Positions 48,719-57,579 of a DNA stretch of 64,000 bases are shown one piece after another (positions within the stretch are counted from its first letter, which is position 1; every line of letters begins with the position of its first letter). The notes under the pieces are model-generated. The model saw nothing but the letters and a program-made list of their open reading frames with translations, made no database searches and had not been told where the DNA came from. The stretch is taken from positions 1 to 64,000 of the forward strand of contig CAZBDU010000015.1 in NCBI GenBank assembly GCA_964490725.1. The letters are read 5' to 3'. Source of the DNA: CAZBDU01 sp964490725. GTDB taxonomy: Bacteria > Spirochaetota > Spirochaetia > SZUA-6 > DRHE01. Made by a program: the position numbers and the translations under genes.

Positions 48719-48755
48719 TGGGATTCACTCTACAGCCCCATGTAAGGAGGGTTAT

Positions 48756-49799
48756 GTGAAAAAGCTCGTCGCGATTCTCGGGATGCTGGTCTTTCTCACC
48801 ACCCTGGCGTTCGCCGGGGGCGCCGGTGAGACCACCGGGCCGGCCATGGCCAAGAAGAACACCATCGTCATGGTGGTGAAGCTTGAGGGCGTGGCTTGGT
48901 TCGACAACATGCGGCTCGGCATCCAGGCCTTCGCCAAAGGCTACCCCGACATCGACGCCTACCAGACCGGCGCGGCCACCGCCGACCCGGCCGCCCAGGT
49001 GAAGATCGTCGAGGACCTGATCGCCAAGGGCGTCAACGCCATCCTGGCGGTGCCCAACGATCCGGCTTCGCTGGTGCCCGCCTTCAAGCGGGCCAACGAT
49101 GCGGGCATCCTCACCTTCACCCACGAAGCCTCCAACCAGCAGCAGGTGAGCTACGACATCGAGGCCTTCGACAACATCGCCTACGGGCGGCACATGATGG
49201 ACGTCATGGCCAAGTGGATGGGCTACGCCGGCATGTGGCAGCCGTTCGTGGGCCATCTGACCTCCACCACGCACAACGAGTGGGTGGACGGTGAGACCAT
49301 GGAGGCCAAGGAGAAGTACTCCAATCTGAAGATGGCCACCGACCGCATCGAGGAGCAGGAGAACCAGCAGATCGCCTACGAGAAGACCCTGGAGCTGCTG
49401 AAGACCTACCCGGCCCTCAAGACGGTGATGGGAAGCGCCATGAGCACCGTTCCCGGAGCCGCCCGGGCCATTTCCGAGAAGGGCCTGATCGGCAAGGTGG
49501 CGGCCTTCGGCACCTGCCTGCCTTCCGTGGCCGGTGACTACATCAAGAGCGGTGCGGCGATCTCCATCCACTTCTGGGTACCCGCCGACGCCGGCTACGT
49601 CACCGCCCGGGTCGCCTACGAGCTGCTCAAAGGCAACCAGATTACCGAGGGCATGGACCTGGGCAGGCCCGGCTACGAGAAGATCACCATCAAGAAGAAC
49701 AAGTACGGCGTACCCGTCATCTACGGCCAGGCCTGGCAGGACGTCAACAAGGACAACCTGCAGGACTGGGTGAATCCGGACGGCAAGTACAAGCTGTAG
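48756..49799 (+). CDS. Sugar ABC transporter substrate-binding protein (RbsB/LsrB-like)
   Basis: This 347-residue exported protein has a signal peptide ending AFAGGAGE. The family 1 periplasmic binding fold follows: VVKLEGVAWFDNMRLGIQAF, VEDLIAKGVNAILAVPNDPA, FTHEASNQQQ and AFGTCLPSVAGDYIKSGA. The pattern is nearest the RhaS/LsrB subgroup, but the Asp residues known to bind autoinducer-2 in LsrB are not evident, so a sugar ligand is more likely. The GTG at 48756 follows AAGGAGG; the ATG two bases earlier is at once closed by TGA. A strong terminator-like hairpin follows. Confidence 0.9.
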   Translation: MKKLVAILGMLVFLTTLAFAGGAGETTGPAMAKKNTIVMVVKLEGVAWFDNMRLGIQAFAKGYPDIDAYQTGAATADPAAQVKIVEDLIAKGVNAILAVPNDPASLVPAFKRANDAGILTFTHEASNQQQVSYDIEAFDNIAYGRHMMDVMAKWMGYAGMWQPFVGHLTSTTHNEWVDGETMEAKEKYSNLKMATDRIEEQENQQIAYEKTLELLKTYPALKTVMGSAMSTVPGAARAISEKGLIGKVAAFGTCLPSVAGDYIKSGAAISIHFWVPADAGYVTARVAYELLKGNQITEGMDLGRPGYEKITIKKNKYGVPVIYGQAWQDVNKDNLQDWVNPDGKYKL

Positions 49800-49821
49800 T
49801 CCGACCTCTTCCTGGAAGCGT

Positions 49822-49873
49822 TGGGTTGACTGGACGCGCATGGACGTGCGACGATCCAGTCAACCCATTTTTT
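49822..49873 (+). terminator. Terminator/attenuator after the sugar-binding-protein gene
   Basis: TGGGTTGACTGGA (49822-49834) pairs perfectly with TCCAGTCAACCCA (49855-49867), 13 base pairs, followed by a run of six T. It sits between the binding protein and the rest of the operon and should make the binding protein transcript predominant. Confidence 0.8.
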
Positions 49874-49891
49874 GTGTCCGGATGGGTAGGG

Positions 49892-51415
49892 ATGGCAGAC
49901 ACCTTTCTGGAAGTACGGAACATCTCCAAGGCCTACGCGGGGGTGGAGGCGCTCAAAGACGTGAGCATGTCCATCGGCAGGGGCACGGTGCACTGCCTGG
50001 TGGGGGAGAACGGCTCCGGCAAGTCCACCCTGATCAAGGTCATCGGCGGAGTGGTGGACCCGGACGCGGGGGAGGTGATCATCAACGGGCACGCCCATGC
50101 CCACCTCCAGGCCATCGACGCCATCCGCGAGGGCATCCAGATCATCTACCAGGACCTCTCCCTGTTTCCCAACCTCACCGTGGCGGAGAACATCTCGCTG
50201 AACCAGTTCGTGGAGCGCAGGGCCAGCCTGGTCAACTGGAAAGAGGTGCGGGCCGTCGCCGCCCGGGGGCTTTCCGAGATCGAGGAGGAGATCGACCTGG
50301 ACGCCCAGGTGCGGGATCTCTCGGTGGCCAAACGCCAGATCGTGGCCATAGCCCGGAGCCTCACTCAGGGCGCCCGGCTGATCATCATGGACGAGCCCAC
50401 CTCGGCCATCACCAAGGACGACGTGGACCACCTGTTCTCGGTGATCGACCGCCTGAAGCAGAAGGAGATCTCCACCCTGTTCATCAGCCACAAGCTCAGC
50501 GAGGTGTTTCAGATCGCCGAGCGCGTCACGATCCTGCGCGACGGCCGCAAGGTGGGAGACTATCCCGCCTTGGAGCTGGACGACCGCAAGCTCACCTACC
50601 TGATGACCGGCCAGGAGATCCAGTACAGCCCCTACCGTTTCTCAGCCGGCAGCGGCGGCGCCGCGCCGCTGCTGGAGGTGCGGGGACTGAGCAAGGAGGG
50701 GCAGTTCCAGGAGGTGAGCTTTTCGCTCTGGCCGGGTGAGATCCTGGGGCTGACCGGGCTGATCGGATCGGGCCGCACCGAGCTGGCCCTTTCGCTGTTC
50801 GGCCTGAACCCGGCCGACCGGGGGGAGATCCTGCTGGACGGCAAACCGGTGCGGATCCGTTCCCCGGGGGCGGCCAAGCGCCTCGGCATCGGCTACCTTC
50901 CCGAGGACCGCCTCACCCAGGGGCTGTTCATCGGCCAGCCCATCGGCGACAACATCGTGATCACGGTTCTGCAGAAGCTGCTCGGCGCGCTGGGGCTCAT
51001 CGATCCTTCCCGCAAGAGGAAGACCGAGAAGACCTGGATCGAGGAGCTGAAGATCAAGGCCCCCTCCCCGAAGGTGGTCGCCTGGAGCCTGTCGGGGGGC
51101 AACCAGCAGCGGGTGGTTCTGGCCAAATGGCTGGCCACGGCCCCGAAGGTGTTCATCCTCGACGGGCCTACGATCGGGATCGACATCGCCTCCAAGAGAA
51201 ACATCCACGAGATCGTGCGCAACCTGGCCGCACAGGGTATCGCGATCATCATCATCTCCGACGAGATACCGGAGGTGCTCCACAACTGCAATCGCGTGCT
51301 GGTCATGCGCGAGGGCCGCCTGGAACGGGAGATCGCCGATGCCACCGCAGTCGAGGAGAGGGAGCTTCTGTCGATGATCAGCGGAAAAGACTCCGGCGGG
51401 GAGCAGAGCTCATGA
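49892..51415 (+). CDS. Sugar ABC transporter ATPase, two NBDs (RbsA/MglA type)
   Basis: This 507-residue protein has two fused nucleotide-binding domains. The first has Walker A GENGSGKST (about residue 38), LSVAKRQIVAIARSL and IIMDEPTSAI. The second has a degenerate Walker A (GLIGSGRTEL near 287), LSGGNQQRVVLAKWL and FILDGPTIGID. This asymmetry is normal for carbohydrate CUT2 ATPases. The ATG at 49892 (MADTFLEVRNIS) lies after the hairpin. Its TGA overlaps the next ATG as ATGA. Confidence 0.95.
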   Translation: MADTFLEVRNISKAYAGVEALKDVSMSIGRGTVHCLVGENGSGKSTLIKVIGGVVDPDAGEVIINGHAHAHLQAIDAIREGIQIIYQDLSLFPNLTVAENISLNQFVERRASLVNWKEVRAVAARGLSEIEEEIDLDAQVRDLSVAKRQIVAIARSLTQGARLIIMDEPTSAITKDDVDHLFSVIDRLKQKEISTLFISHKLSEVFQIAERVTILRDGRKVGDYPALELDDRKLTYLMTGQEIQYSPYRFSAGSGGAAPLLEVRGLSKEGQFQEVSFSLWPGEILGLTGLIGSGRTELALSLFGLNPADRGEILLDGKPVRIRSPGAAKRLGIGYLPEDRLTQGLFIGQPIGDNIVITVLQKLLGALGLIDPSRKRKTEKTWIEELKIKAPSPKVVAWSLSGGNQQRVVLAKWLATAPKVFILDGPTIGIDIASKRNIHEIVRNLAAQGIAIIIISDEIPEVLHNCNRVLVMREGRLEREIADATAVEERELLSMISGKDSGGEQSS

Positions 51416-52422
51416 TGGCAGGTCTCTTGCGGCGAAACGAGTTCTACCTGTTCCTGGTGATCGTGGTTTTCTCGCTGGCCATCACCATCGTGAATCCCGC
51501 CTTCTTCACGGTCGAAAACCTGTTCGACCTGATCCGCAGCAGCTCCGGCATGGCGATCCTGGCGGTTGGCTTCTTCGTGGTGCTGCTCTCCGGGGGCATC
51601 GACATCTCCTTCCCCGCGGTGGCGATCGTCGCGGAGTACATCACGGTGAACGCCATCATCGCCCTGGGGGTGGACAGCCTTGCCCTGGCCTTCGCCATTG
51701 CCATCAGCATCGGGGTGGTCTTCGGGGCGGTCAACGCCTTCTTCATCTCCACCTTCCGCATCTCCACCCTGATCGTGACCCTGGGCACCATGAACATCTT
51801 CCACGGGGCCATGCTGGAGTTCGTGGGGACCAAGGCCATCAATGCCGGGCAGCTTCCGAACTGCTTCAAGGCCTTCGGCCTTTTCGACATTCTCTCCCTG
51901 CCGCGGGGCGACGGCACCTACTACGGCCTCTCGGTGTACTTCCTGCTGCTGGCGGGAGTGCTCCTGCTCACCTGGGCGATCCTGCGCTTCACCGTGCTGG
52001 GCAGGGTGATCTACGCCCTGGGGGGGAACCCCGAGGCGGTCCGCCGCGCCGGGTTCAACATCCCGGCGACCCAGTTCTTCATCTACTGCTACGTGGGGTT
52101 CCTGGCCTCCATCATGGGGATCATGCACGTGTCGCTCATCAGCTACAGCAACGCCACCTACATCATCAACTCAGAGCTGCTGCACGTCATCGCCGCGGTG
52201 GTGCTGGGCGGGGCGAGCATCCTGGGAGGCACCGGCACGCTCACCGGCACCATGCTGGGGGTGGTCATGATCTCGATCCTGGAAAAGAACCTGGTGCTCA
52301 TTGGCCTTTCCTCGTTCTGGCAGCAGTTCTTCGTCGGGCTGATGCTCGTTGCCGGCATGAGCGTCACCCACATCCAGAAGAGGTTCCGCAACCGGCACGC
52401 CCTGGCGCTGGCCAAGGAATAG
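51412..52422 (+). CDS. Sugar ABC transporter permease (CUT2), subunit 1
   Basis: This 336-residue membrane protein has about ten helices and the CUT2 permease pattern: LLSGGIDISFPAVAIVAEYI (about 60), TFRISTLIVTLGTMNIFHG (about 115), YALGGNPEAVRRAGFN (about 200; the coupling loop) and VVLGGASILGGTGTLTGTML (about 262). The start overlaps the ATPase stop. It pairs with the permease at 52432. Confidence 0.94.
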   Translation: MMAGLLRRNEFYLFLVIVVFSLAITIVNPAFFTVENLFDLIRSSSGMAILAVGFFVVLLSGGIDISFPAVAIVAEYITVNAIIALGVDSLALAFAIAISIGVVFGAVNAFFISTFRISTLIVTLGTMNIFHGAMLEFVGTKAINAGQLPNCFKAFGLFDILSLPRGDGTYYGLSVYFLLLAGVLLLTWAILRFTVLGRVIYALGGNPEAVRRAGFNIPATQFFIYCYVGFLASIMGIMHVSLISYSNATYIINSELLHVIAAVVLGGASILGGTGTLTGTMLGVVMISILEKNLVLIGLSSFWQQFFVGLMLVAGMSVTHIQKRFRNRHALALAKE

Positions 52423-52431
52423 GCGGGAACG

Positions 52432-53451
52432 GTGAACACGAAGCTGTCGACCAACCTGACGCTCCTGTCCATCCTGATCGTCATCACCGCGGTGATCTCG
52501 GTGTTTCTGCCCAGCCAGTTCCTCACGGCGCGCAACTTCGCCTCCATGGGGCGGCAGTTTCCAGAGTACGGCCTGCTGTCCCTGGCCAACATGCTGGCCA
52601 TGGTCACCGCGGGGATCGACCTCTCGGTGGTGTCGGTCATGAGCCTCTCCGGGGTGGTCTCCTCTCTGGTTCTCTCGCAGTACGCATCCATCGCCGCCCC
52701 TGCGGGCGTGGTTATCCTGGCGGGCATCCTCATTGCCCTGGCGGTCTCCGCCGCCTGCGGCCTGCTGAACGGGGTGCTGATCGCCTACGTGCGCATCCCG
52801 GCCATCATCGCCACGCTGGGAACCCAGGGGCTGTTCCTGGGAACGGCGATCATCATCACCAGGGGGCATGGCATCGGCGGCTTCCCGCCGCCGTTCCTGT
52901 TCATCGGCAACGGCAACATCGCCGGCATCCCCACCCAGTTCCTGATCTTCATCGGCGTGGCGCTGCTGGTGGGCCTGATTCTCACCCGGACCCGCCAGGG
53001 GTTCTCCATGCTCATGTACGGCTCCAGCCCGCTGGTGTCGCGCTTCTCAGGCATCAGCAACGAGCTGGTGCTGCTTAGGACCTACATGCTCACCGGGGTG
53101 CTGTCGGGAGTGGCCTCGATCATCGTCATCTCCGGGGTGAACTCGATCCGTCCCGGCTACGGCTCGGAGTACCTGCTGATCTCGGTGCTCATCGCCATCC
53201 TGGGAGGCACCGACCCCGTGGGCGGGTTCGGCACCGTGACCGGGCTCACCCTGGCCATCTTCATCCTGCAAGTGTTGCAGAGCGGCCTGAACATCCTGGG
53301 GTTCTCCCCCTTCTTCAAGAAGTTCATGTGGGGGCTCCTGCTGGTGCTGGTCATGGTGTTCCATTACTTCCGGCGCCGCTACGTGCAGCGCAGCGCAGTC
53401 CGCCGGGCCGCTGCGCTGAAGGAGGCCCTGGCGAACAACCGGCAGGGGTAG
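52432..53451 (+). CDS. Sugar ABC transporter permease (CUT2), subunit 2
   Basis: This 339-residue permease is homologous to the preceding one: MVTAGIDLSVVSVMSLSGVV (about 60), VRIPAIIATLGTQGLFLGTA (about 120), MYGSSPLVSRFSGISN (coupling loop near 197) and AILGGTDPVGGFGTVTGLTL (about 256). A GTG start lies nine bases after the upstream stop. Two distinct permeases with one two-domain ATPase suggest a heterodimeric channel. Confidence 0.93.
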   Translation: MNTKLSTNLTLLSILIVITAVISVFLPSQFLTARNFASMGRQFPEYGLLSLANMLAMVTAGIDLSVVSVMSLSGVVSSLVLSQYASIAAPAGVVILAGILIALAVSAACGLLNGVLIAYVRIPAIIATLGTQGLFLGTAIIITRGHGIGGFPPPFLFIGNGNIAGIPTQFLIFIGVALLVGLILTRTRQGFSMLMYGSSPLVSRFSGISNELVLLRTYMLTGVLSGVASIIVISGVNSIRPGYGSEYLLISVLIAILGGTDPVGGFGTVTGLTLAIFILQVLQSGLNILGFSPFFKKFMWGLLLVLVMVFHYFRRRYVQRSAVRRAAALKEALANNRQG

Positions 53452-53459
53452 CCTGAGGG

Positions 53460-55013
53460 ATGGACGGCTGCGTTCTGGGAATCGACGCGGGCACGGAGAG
53501 CTTTCGCGCCGGGGTGTTCGACCCGGCCGGGCGGTGTCTGGGCTTCGGCGTGAGCGAGAACCGGACGGTGCACCGGCACCCGGGGTGGGCCGAGCAGAGC
53601 CCTGCGGACTGGGACGCCGCCCTGGTGCAGTGCATCCGCCGGGCCCTGGAGGAAAGCCGCGTCGAGCCGGCCCGGATCCGCGGCGTCGGGGTGGACGGCA
53701 CCAGCTGCACGGTGGTGTTCCTGGACTCCGGCGGGCGGCCCCTGCGCGACGGGGTGATCTGGATGGACATCCGGGCCGCCGGGGAGGCGGCCGAGGTGGC
53801 CGCCACCGGAGACCCGGCGCTGCGCTACGTGGGTCACGGCAGCGTTTCTGCGGAGTGGTTCCCCTGCAAGGTGCTGTGGGTGAAGCGCCACGAGCCTGCC
53901 GTGTACTCCGCCGCCGGGACGGTGTTCGAGCTCACCGACTGGCTGGCCTACCGGCTCACCGGCAAGCGGACGGTGAACATCGACACCGCGACCATCCGCT
54001 GGTTCTACAACTCGCGGCAGGGCGGGTTCCCCCATTCCCTCTACGAGAAAATCGGCCTGGCGGACGTCTTCGAGAGGATCCCGGAGCGGATCGTGAGAAT
54101 CGGGGAGACCGTGGGCGGCGTCACCCGGGAGATGGCCGAACGGACGGGCCTGCCGGCGGGCATCCCCGTGGCCGGCGGGGCGGCGGACGCCTACATGGGG
54201 GTGATCGGCATCAACGCCCTGAAGCCGGGCGCCCTGGCCCTCATTACCGGCTCCTCCACCCTGCTGATCGGGATCACCGAGAAGGAGATCCACGCCCCCG
54301 GCCTGTTCGGGAGCTTCCCGGACGCCCTGCTTCCAGGGCCGCAGGTCCTGGAGGCCGGCCAGGTCTCCACCGGCTCGGTGGTGAAGTGGTTCACCTCCGG
54401 CTTCGCCGGCCCGCAGATCACCGAGCGGGCCGCGCGCGAAGGCCGCGCCGTGTACGACGTGCTGAACGAGCAGGCGCGCTCGCTGCCTCCGGGCTCCGAG
54501 GGGCTGGTGGTGCTGGAGCACTGGCAGGGCAACCGCACCCCCTGGACCGACCCGTGGAGCCGCGGGGTGATCCGCGGCCTGACCCTGAGGCACACACCGG
54601 CGCACGTGTACCGGGCCATCCTGGAGGGGATCGCCTGCGGCACGCAGGTGATCCTGAGGCGCATGGAGGAGCAGGGCGTGCAGGTGGACAGCATCGTCGC
54701 CTGCGGGGGGGCCACCCGCAGCGACCTGTGGATGCAGATCCACGCCGACATCAGCGGCAGGCGCATCTCCATCCCCGAGGAGGAGCAGGCCGTCACCCTG
54801 GGAAGCGGCATCGCCGCCACCGTGGCCGCCGGCCTGCACCCCGGCCTGGCCAGCGCCGCGGCGGCCATGGTGCGGGTGCACAAGGTCGTGGAGCCGGACC
54901 TCGCCGCGCACCGGCGCTACGGCGAGCTGGTGGACCAGTACATCGAGACCTACGAAAGCCTGAAAGAAGCCTCCCGGCGCCTGGCGCAGTCGGTGGACCA
55001 GGCGGCCGGCTGA
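53460..55013 (+). CDS. FGGY family carbohydrate kinase
   Basis: This 517-residue protein has both FGGY domains. The N-terminal phosphate motif is LGIDAGTESFRAGVFD (residues about 6-21) and the catalytic Asp is in VIWMDIRAAGEA (about 100). The C-terminal domain carries VAGGAADAYMGVIG (about 240) and the adenosine motif VACGGATRSDLWMQI (about 420). It resembles ribulokinase/COG1069-type kinases; possible substrates are ribulose, xylulose or a polyol. It lies eight bases after the permease, so it probably phosphorylates the imported sugar. Confidence 0.92.
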   Translation: MDGCVLGIDAGTESFRAGVFDPAGRCLGFGVSENRTVHRHPGWAEQSPADWDAALVQCIRRALEESRVEPARIRGVGVDGTSCTVVFLDSGGRPLRDGVIWMDIRAAGEAAEVAATGDPALRYVGHGSVSAEWFPCKVLWVKRHEPAVYSAAGTVFELTDWLAYRLTGKRTVNIDTATIRWFYNSRQGGFPHSLYEKIGLADVFERIPERIVRIGETVGGVTREMAERTGLPAGIPVAGGAADAYMGVIGINALKPGALALITGSSTLLIGITEKEIHAPGLFGSFPDALLPGPQVLEAGQVSTGSVVKWFTSGFAGPQITERAAREGRAVYDVLNEQARSLPPGSEGLVVLEHWQGNRTPWTDPWSRGVIRGLTLRHTPAHVYRAILEGIACGTQVILRRMEEQGVQVDSIVACGGATRSDLWMQIHADISGRRISIPEEEQAVTLGSGIAATVAAGLHPGLASAAAAMVRVHKVVEPDLAAHRRYGELVDQYIETYESLKEASRRLAQSVDQAAG

Positions 55014-55067
55014 GCGTCGCGCGGGGCGGGGCGGTCCACACCCGCGAGCTTCTTCGTCCTGGCGGGC

Positions 55068-56294
55068 TCACGCCAGTCCCGCGGCGCGCAGCGCGGTGGC
55101 GGCCAGAGCGCTGGAGGCTCCCGCGAAGAGGCGGCGCAAGAGGGCGGGCGGCAGGAGCGCCGCACCGGCGGCCAGCACGGCGGCCACGGTTGCCCTGGGA
55201 AGACCCACCGGGAGCAGGGAGGCGGCCACGTACGCAGCCGCCAGGCAGCCGGCCGCGTAGGCCGCCGCCGCTGCCGGCAGCCTGCTTCTGGCGATCGGCC
55301 TTGCGGCGCCGGAAGCGAGCAGCCCGGCAAGGAGATCTCCGCCGGCCAGGATGAGGATCGATAGAAGGGCGGTGCCCGGGGTGAAAGCCAGCACCACCAG
55401 CAGCGCGGCGGCCAGAGAGGCTCCTTGCAGGAGCGCCCCCTCCGTGGTCGCGGCGCCCGCGGCAGAAGGCCCGCCGCCGCTGCCGCCATCCTTGGCTGCG
55501 GCGGCACGTCGGCCTCCCTGCCTCCGGCCGCCGCTGCCGCCACGGGCCCGGCGCACCGCCAGGGCGAGGGACAGCATCAGCACCGCCGCGGCGCCGGCGG
55601 CCAGCGCCGTGATGAGCTTCCCCAGGGCAAAGAGGCAGAGGCCGAACAGGATGCCTGCGGCCCCGCAGCCCAGGCTGATCCAGTCGAAACCTGCAGAGCG
55701 CCAGGAGCCTTTGCGGATGAAGTTGCGCACCGTGACGCCCTGCAGGTAGAGGACGAGCAGCGCTGCGGCGGGACCGGGGAAGGAGAGCCCGCCGTGGCGC
55801 AGGACCAGATAGAGGAGGAAGGGGATCAAGGCAAAGCCGATCAGCTCCGCGTTCCTGCTGGCGAGCGCCACCAGCCCCCCAAGCAACACCATGAAAAGGA
55901 TGCCCTGCAGGGGCAGCCTCCCCTCCGCCAGGAGCCGGCCCAGGAAGTACAGCAACACCCCGGCAGCGGTGGCCGCCCCCTGGCCTCCACGGAACCCCAG
56001 GTAGAAAGGAAACACGTGTCCTGCCACGGCGGCAAACACCGGCACCAGAAGCATGTTTCCCTGCAAGCCCAGGAAGGCCTCGGCAATAAACAGGCACGCC
56101 AGCCCTTTGGACAGATCGAGCAGCGCCGTGAGGATGCCCGGGAGGGCTCCGATCACCTCGATGGCGTTGAGGGCGCCCGCGTTTCGGTCTCCGTGGCTGC
56201 GGATGTCGATCCCCTTGGTGAGCCTTGCCAGGATGTAGGAAGGGGAGACGCTGCCGATGAGGTAGGATAGTACGACGGCGATGAGGATGCTCAC
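55068..56294 (-). CDS. PlsY-like protein with an extra C-terminal membrane domain
   Basis: This 408-residue membrane protein is about twice the usual PlsY length. Residues 1-200 follow the glycerol-3-phosphate acyltransferase pattern: SYLIGSVSPSYILARL, then DIRSHGDRNAGALNA (usually GSGNIGATN) and YLGFRGGQGAATAAGVLLYF (usually KGGKG), so key residues are changed. A Gly/Arg-rich linker near residue 245 leads to a second hydrophobic domain. That domain contains LILAGGDLLAGLLA, faintly like CTP-dependent lipid kinases or cytidylyltransferases. The GTG start overlaps the DegV stop as GTGA. The partner suggests acyl-phosphate chemistry. Confidence 0.7.
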   Translation of the reverse strand: MSILIAVVLSYLIGSVSPSYILARLTKGIDIRSHGDRNAGALNAIEVIGALPGILTALLDLSKGLACLFIAEAFLGLQGNMLLVPVFAAVAGHVFPFYLGFRGGQGAATAAGVLLYFLGRLLAEGRLPLQGILFMVLLGGLVALASRNAELIGFALIPFLLYLVLRHGGLSFPGPAAALLVLYLQGVTVRNFIRKGSWRSAGFDWISLGCGAAGILFGLCLFALGKLITALAAGAAAVLMLSLALAVRRARGGSGGRRQGGRRAAAAKDGGSGGGPSAAGAATTEGALLQGASLAAALLVVLAFTPGTALLSILILAGGDLLAGLLASGAARPIARSRLPAAAAAYAAGCLAAAYVAASLLPVGLPRATVAAVLAAGAALLPPALLRRLFAGASSALAATALRAAGLA

Positions 56295-57139
56295 TGCGCC
56301 TTGTCCCCGAGCACGGCGACCAGCAGGAGCCCGGGTCCGGTGTGGGCCCCGATCACGGGGGTCATCTTGGAGCAGTGGATCCGCTCCACGGGGAAGAGGC
56401 TGCCCAGGCGCTGGAGGAGCGCCTGCGCCTCTTCCGGGCAGGCGGTGTTCTCCACGGCCAGCTCCTCGATGAGGCGGTAGCCCGCCACGAACTCGTACAG
56501 GCGATCCATGGCCTGCTTTCGTGAACGGGTCCGGCCGGCCGGCACTACCACTCCCTCCCGGAGAGTGATCATGGGGTTGATCTTCAGCACAGAGCCCAGG
56601 AAGGTTCTGGCCGCCCCTATGCGGCCGCCTCTCCTCAGGTACTCCAGGGTATCGAAGGTGCACAGGAAGTCGGTCCGCCGGGAGGCCCGGCTGGCCTCCT
56701 CCATTACCTGCTCCAGCGTGGCTCCTGACCGGGCCGCCTGGGCGGCCTTCATGACCACGAACCCCTGCGCCATGGTAGCCGTGCCGGAGTCCATCACCTC
56801 CACGTGGCAGGGATGGCGGAGGAGCGAGCGAGCCTGTAGGGCCGCATTGTAGGTGCCGCTCAGCTTGGAGCTGAGGGTGATGGCCAGAATAGCCTCACAT
56901 TGGCCAGCCAGGTTCTCGTACAGCCCGGCAAAGGCCGCCGGGGACGGGAAGGAGGTGGTGGGAAAGACCCGGCTGTCACCCAGCCTGACGTAGAACTCCT
57001 CCACACTCAGATCCACGCCGTCGCGGAAGCTCTCCTGGCCGAAGTTGACGGTCAGCGGGACCACCTCTACGGCCAGCCGTTGGACCAGCTCCCGCGGAAG
57101 GTCGGCGACACTGTCCGTGACCACGCGCACTCTCGCCAT
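56291..57139 (-). CDS. DegV/FakB family fatty-acid-binding protein
   Basis: This 282-residue protein has the DegV fold: VRVVTDSVADLP at the N-terminus, PTTSFPSPAAFAGLYENL (about residue 60), AITLSSKLSGTYNAA (about 85-99), DFLCTFDTLEYLRRGGRIGA (about 155) and INPMITLREG. FakB proteins of this family present fatty acids to the kinase FakA, whose acyl-phosphate is used by PlsY, so pairing with a PlsY-like gene by GTGA overlap is functionally coherent. No FakA gene is in the window. The ATG at 57139 is the family start. Confidence 0.9.
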   Translation of the reverse strand: MARVRVVTDSVADLPRELVQRLAVEVVPLTVNFGQESFRDGVDLSVEEFYVRLGDSRVFPTTSFPSPAAFAGLYENLAGQCEAILAITLSSKLSGTYNAALQARSLLRHPCHVEVMDSGTATMAQGFVVMKAAQAARSGATLEQVMEEASRASRRTDFLCTFDTLEYLRRGGRIGAARTFLGSVLKINPMITLREGVVVPAGRTRSRKQAMDRLYEFVAGYRLIEELAVENTACPEEAQALLQRLGSLFPVERIHCSKMTPVIGAHTGPGLLLVAVLGDKAQ

Positions 57140-57579
57140 CTTCTACTCCAGGGATACGATGCCGCGATGACCGCAGTTGGCGCCACGCCGTTTTCGGCTG
57201 AGACCGAGGCGCCGACGACGATGACCCAGTCCGCCGCCTCGCCGAAGCAGACCGCGGCCGGGTTCTTGTCTCTTGCCTTCTCGTGATCGGTACCTCGGCT
57301 ACCGATGTATACACAGTAGTGTGCGGGCGGCGGTGCTGTCAATCTCGCTGGCACTGCCAGGACTGGCACGAGAAGGTCAGCGACGCGGAGCTCCACGACT
57401 TCTTTCAGCAAGAGCATGATCGGCATCAGGAAGTTGCGGAGCCTGTGAAATGTCATGGCCGAAGGCAGGCCGGAACAAACGGATGATGTTCCTGGTCACA
57501 CTCGACTGAGGTAGCTGTTCGTTCTTCTTCCCATTCAAGTCAGTTTCAAGTCAGTTCGATTCATACCTGCATTCCTCCG
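57140..57579. other. Non-coding leader and spacer upstream of the DegV gene
   Basis: This 440-base stretch has no convincing gene. It holds the DegV promoter and an inverted repeat (57286-57342). On the minus strand it gives a leader of about 165 bases before the DegV ATG. Short protein-like pieces occur but in shifting frames without start signals. Confidence 0.5.
57286..57342 (-). promoter_or_regulatory. DegV promoter with downstream inverted repeat
   Basis: On the minus strand TTGACA (57342-57337) and TACTGT (57318-57313) are 18 bases apart. Just past them lies ATCGGTA-N7-TACCGAT (57286-57306), a perfect seven-base inverted repeat at the expected transcription start, a likely operator. 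Confidence 0.55.

Noticed and set aside
48756..55013. ABC transporter with two permeases plus FGGY kinase as an Lsr autoinducer-2 system
   Set aside because: The arrangement fits, but the ligand-binding Asp residues of LsrB are not evident, and LsrF/LsrG/LsrR homologues are absent. A sugar or polyol system is more economical.
57140..57460. Possible IspH-like or other gene fragment on the minus strand (ADWVIVVGASVSAEN)
   Set aside because: The resemblance is short, lacks the cysteine motifs and has no start or ribosome-binding site.
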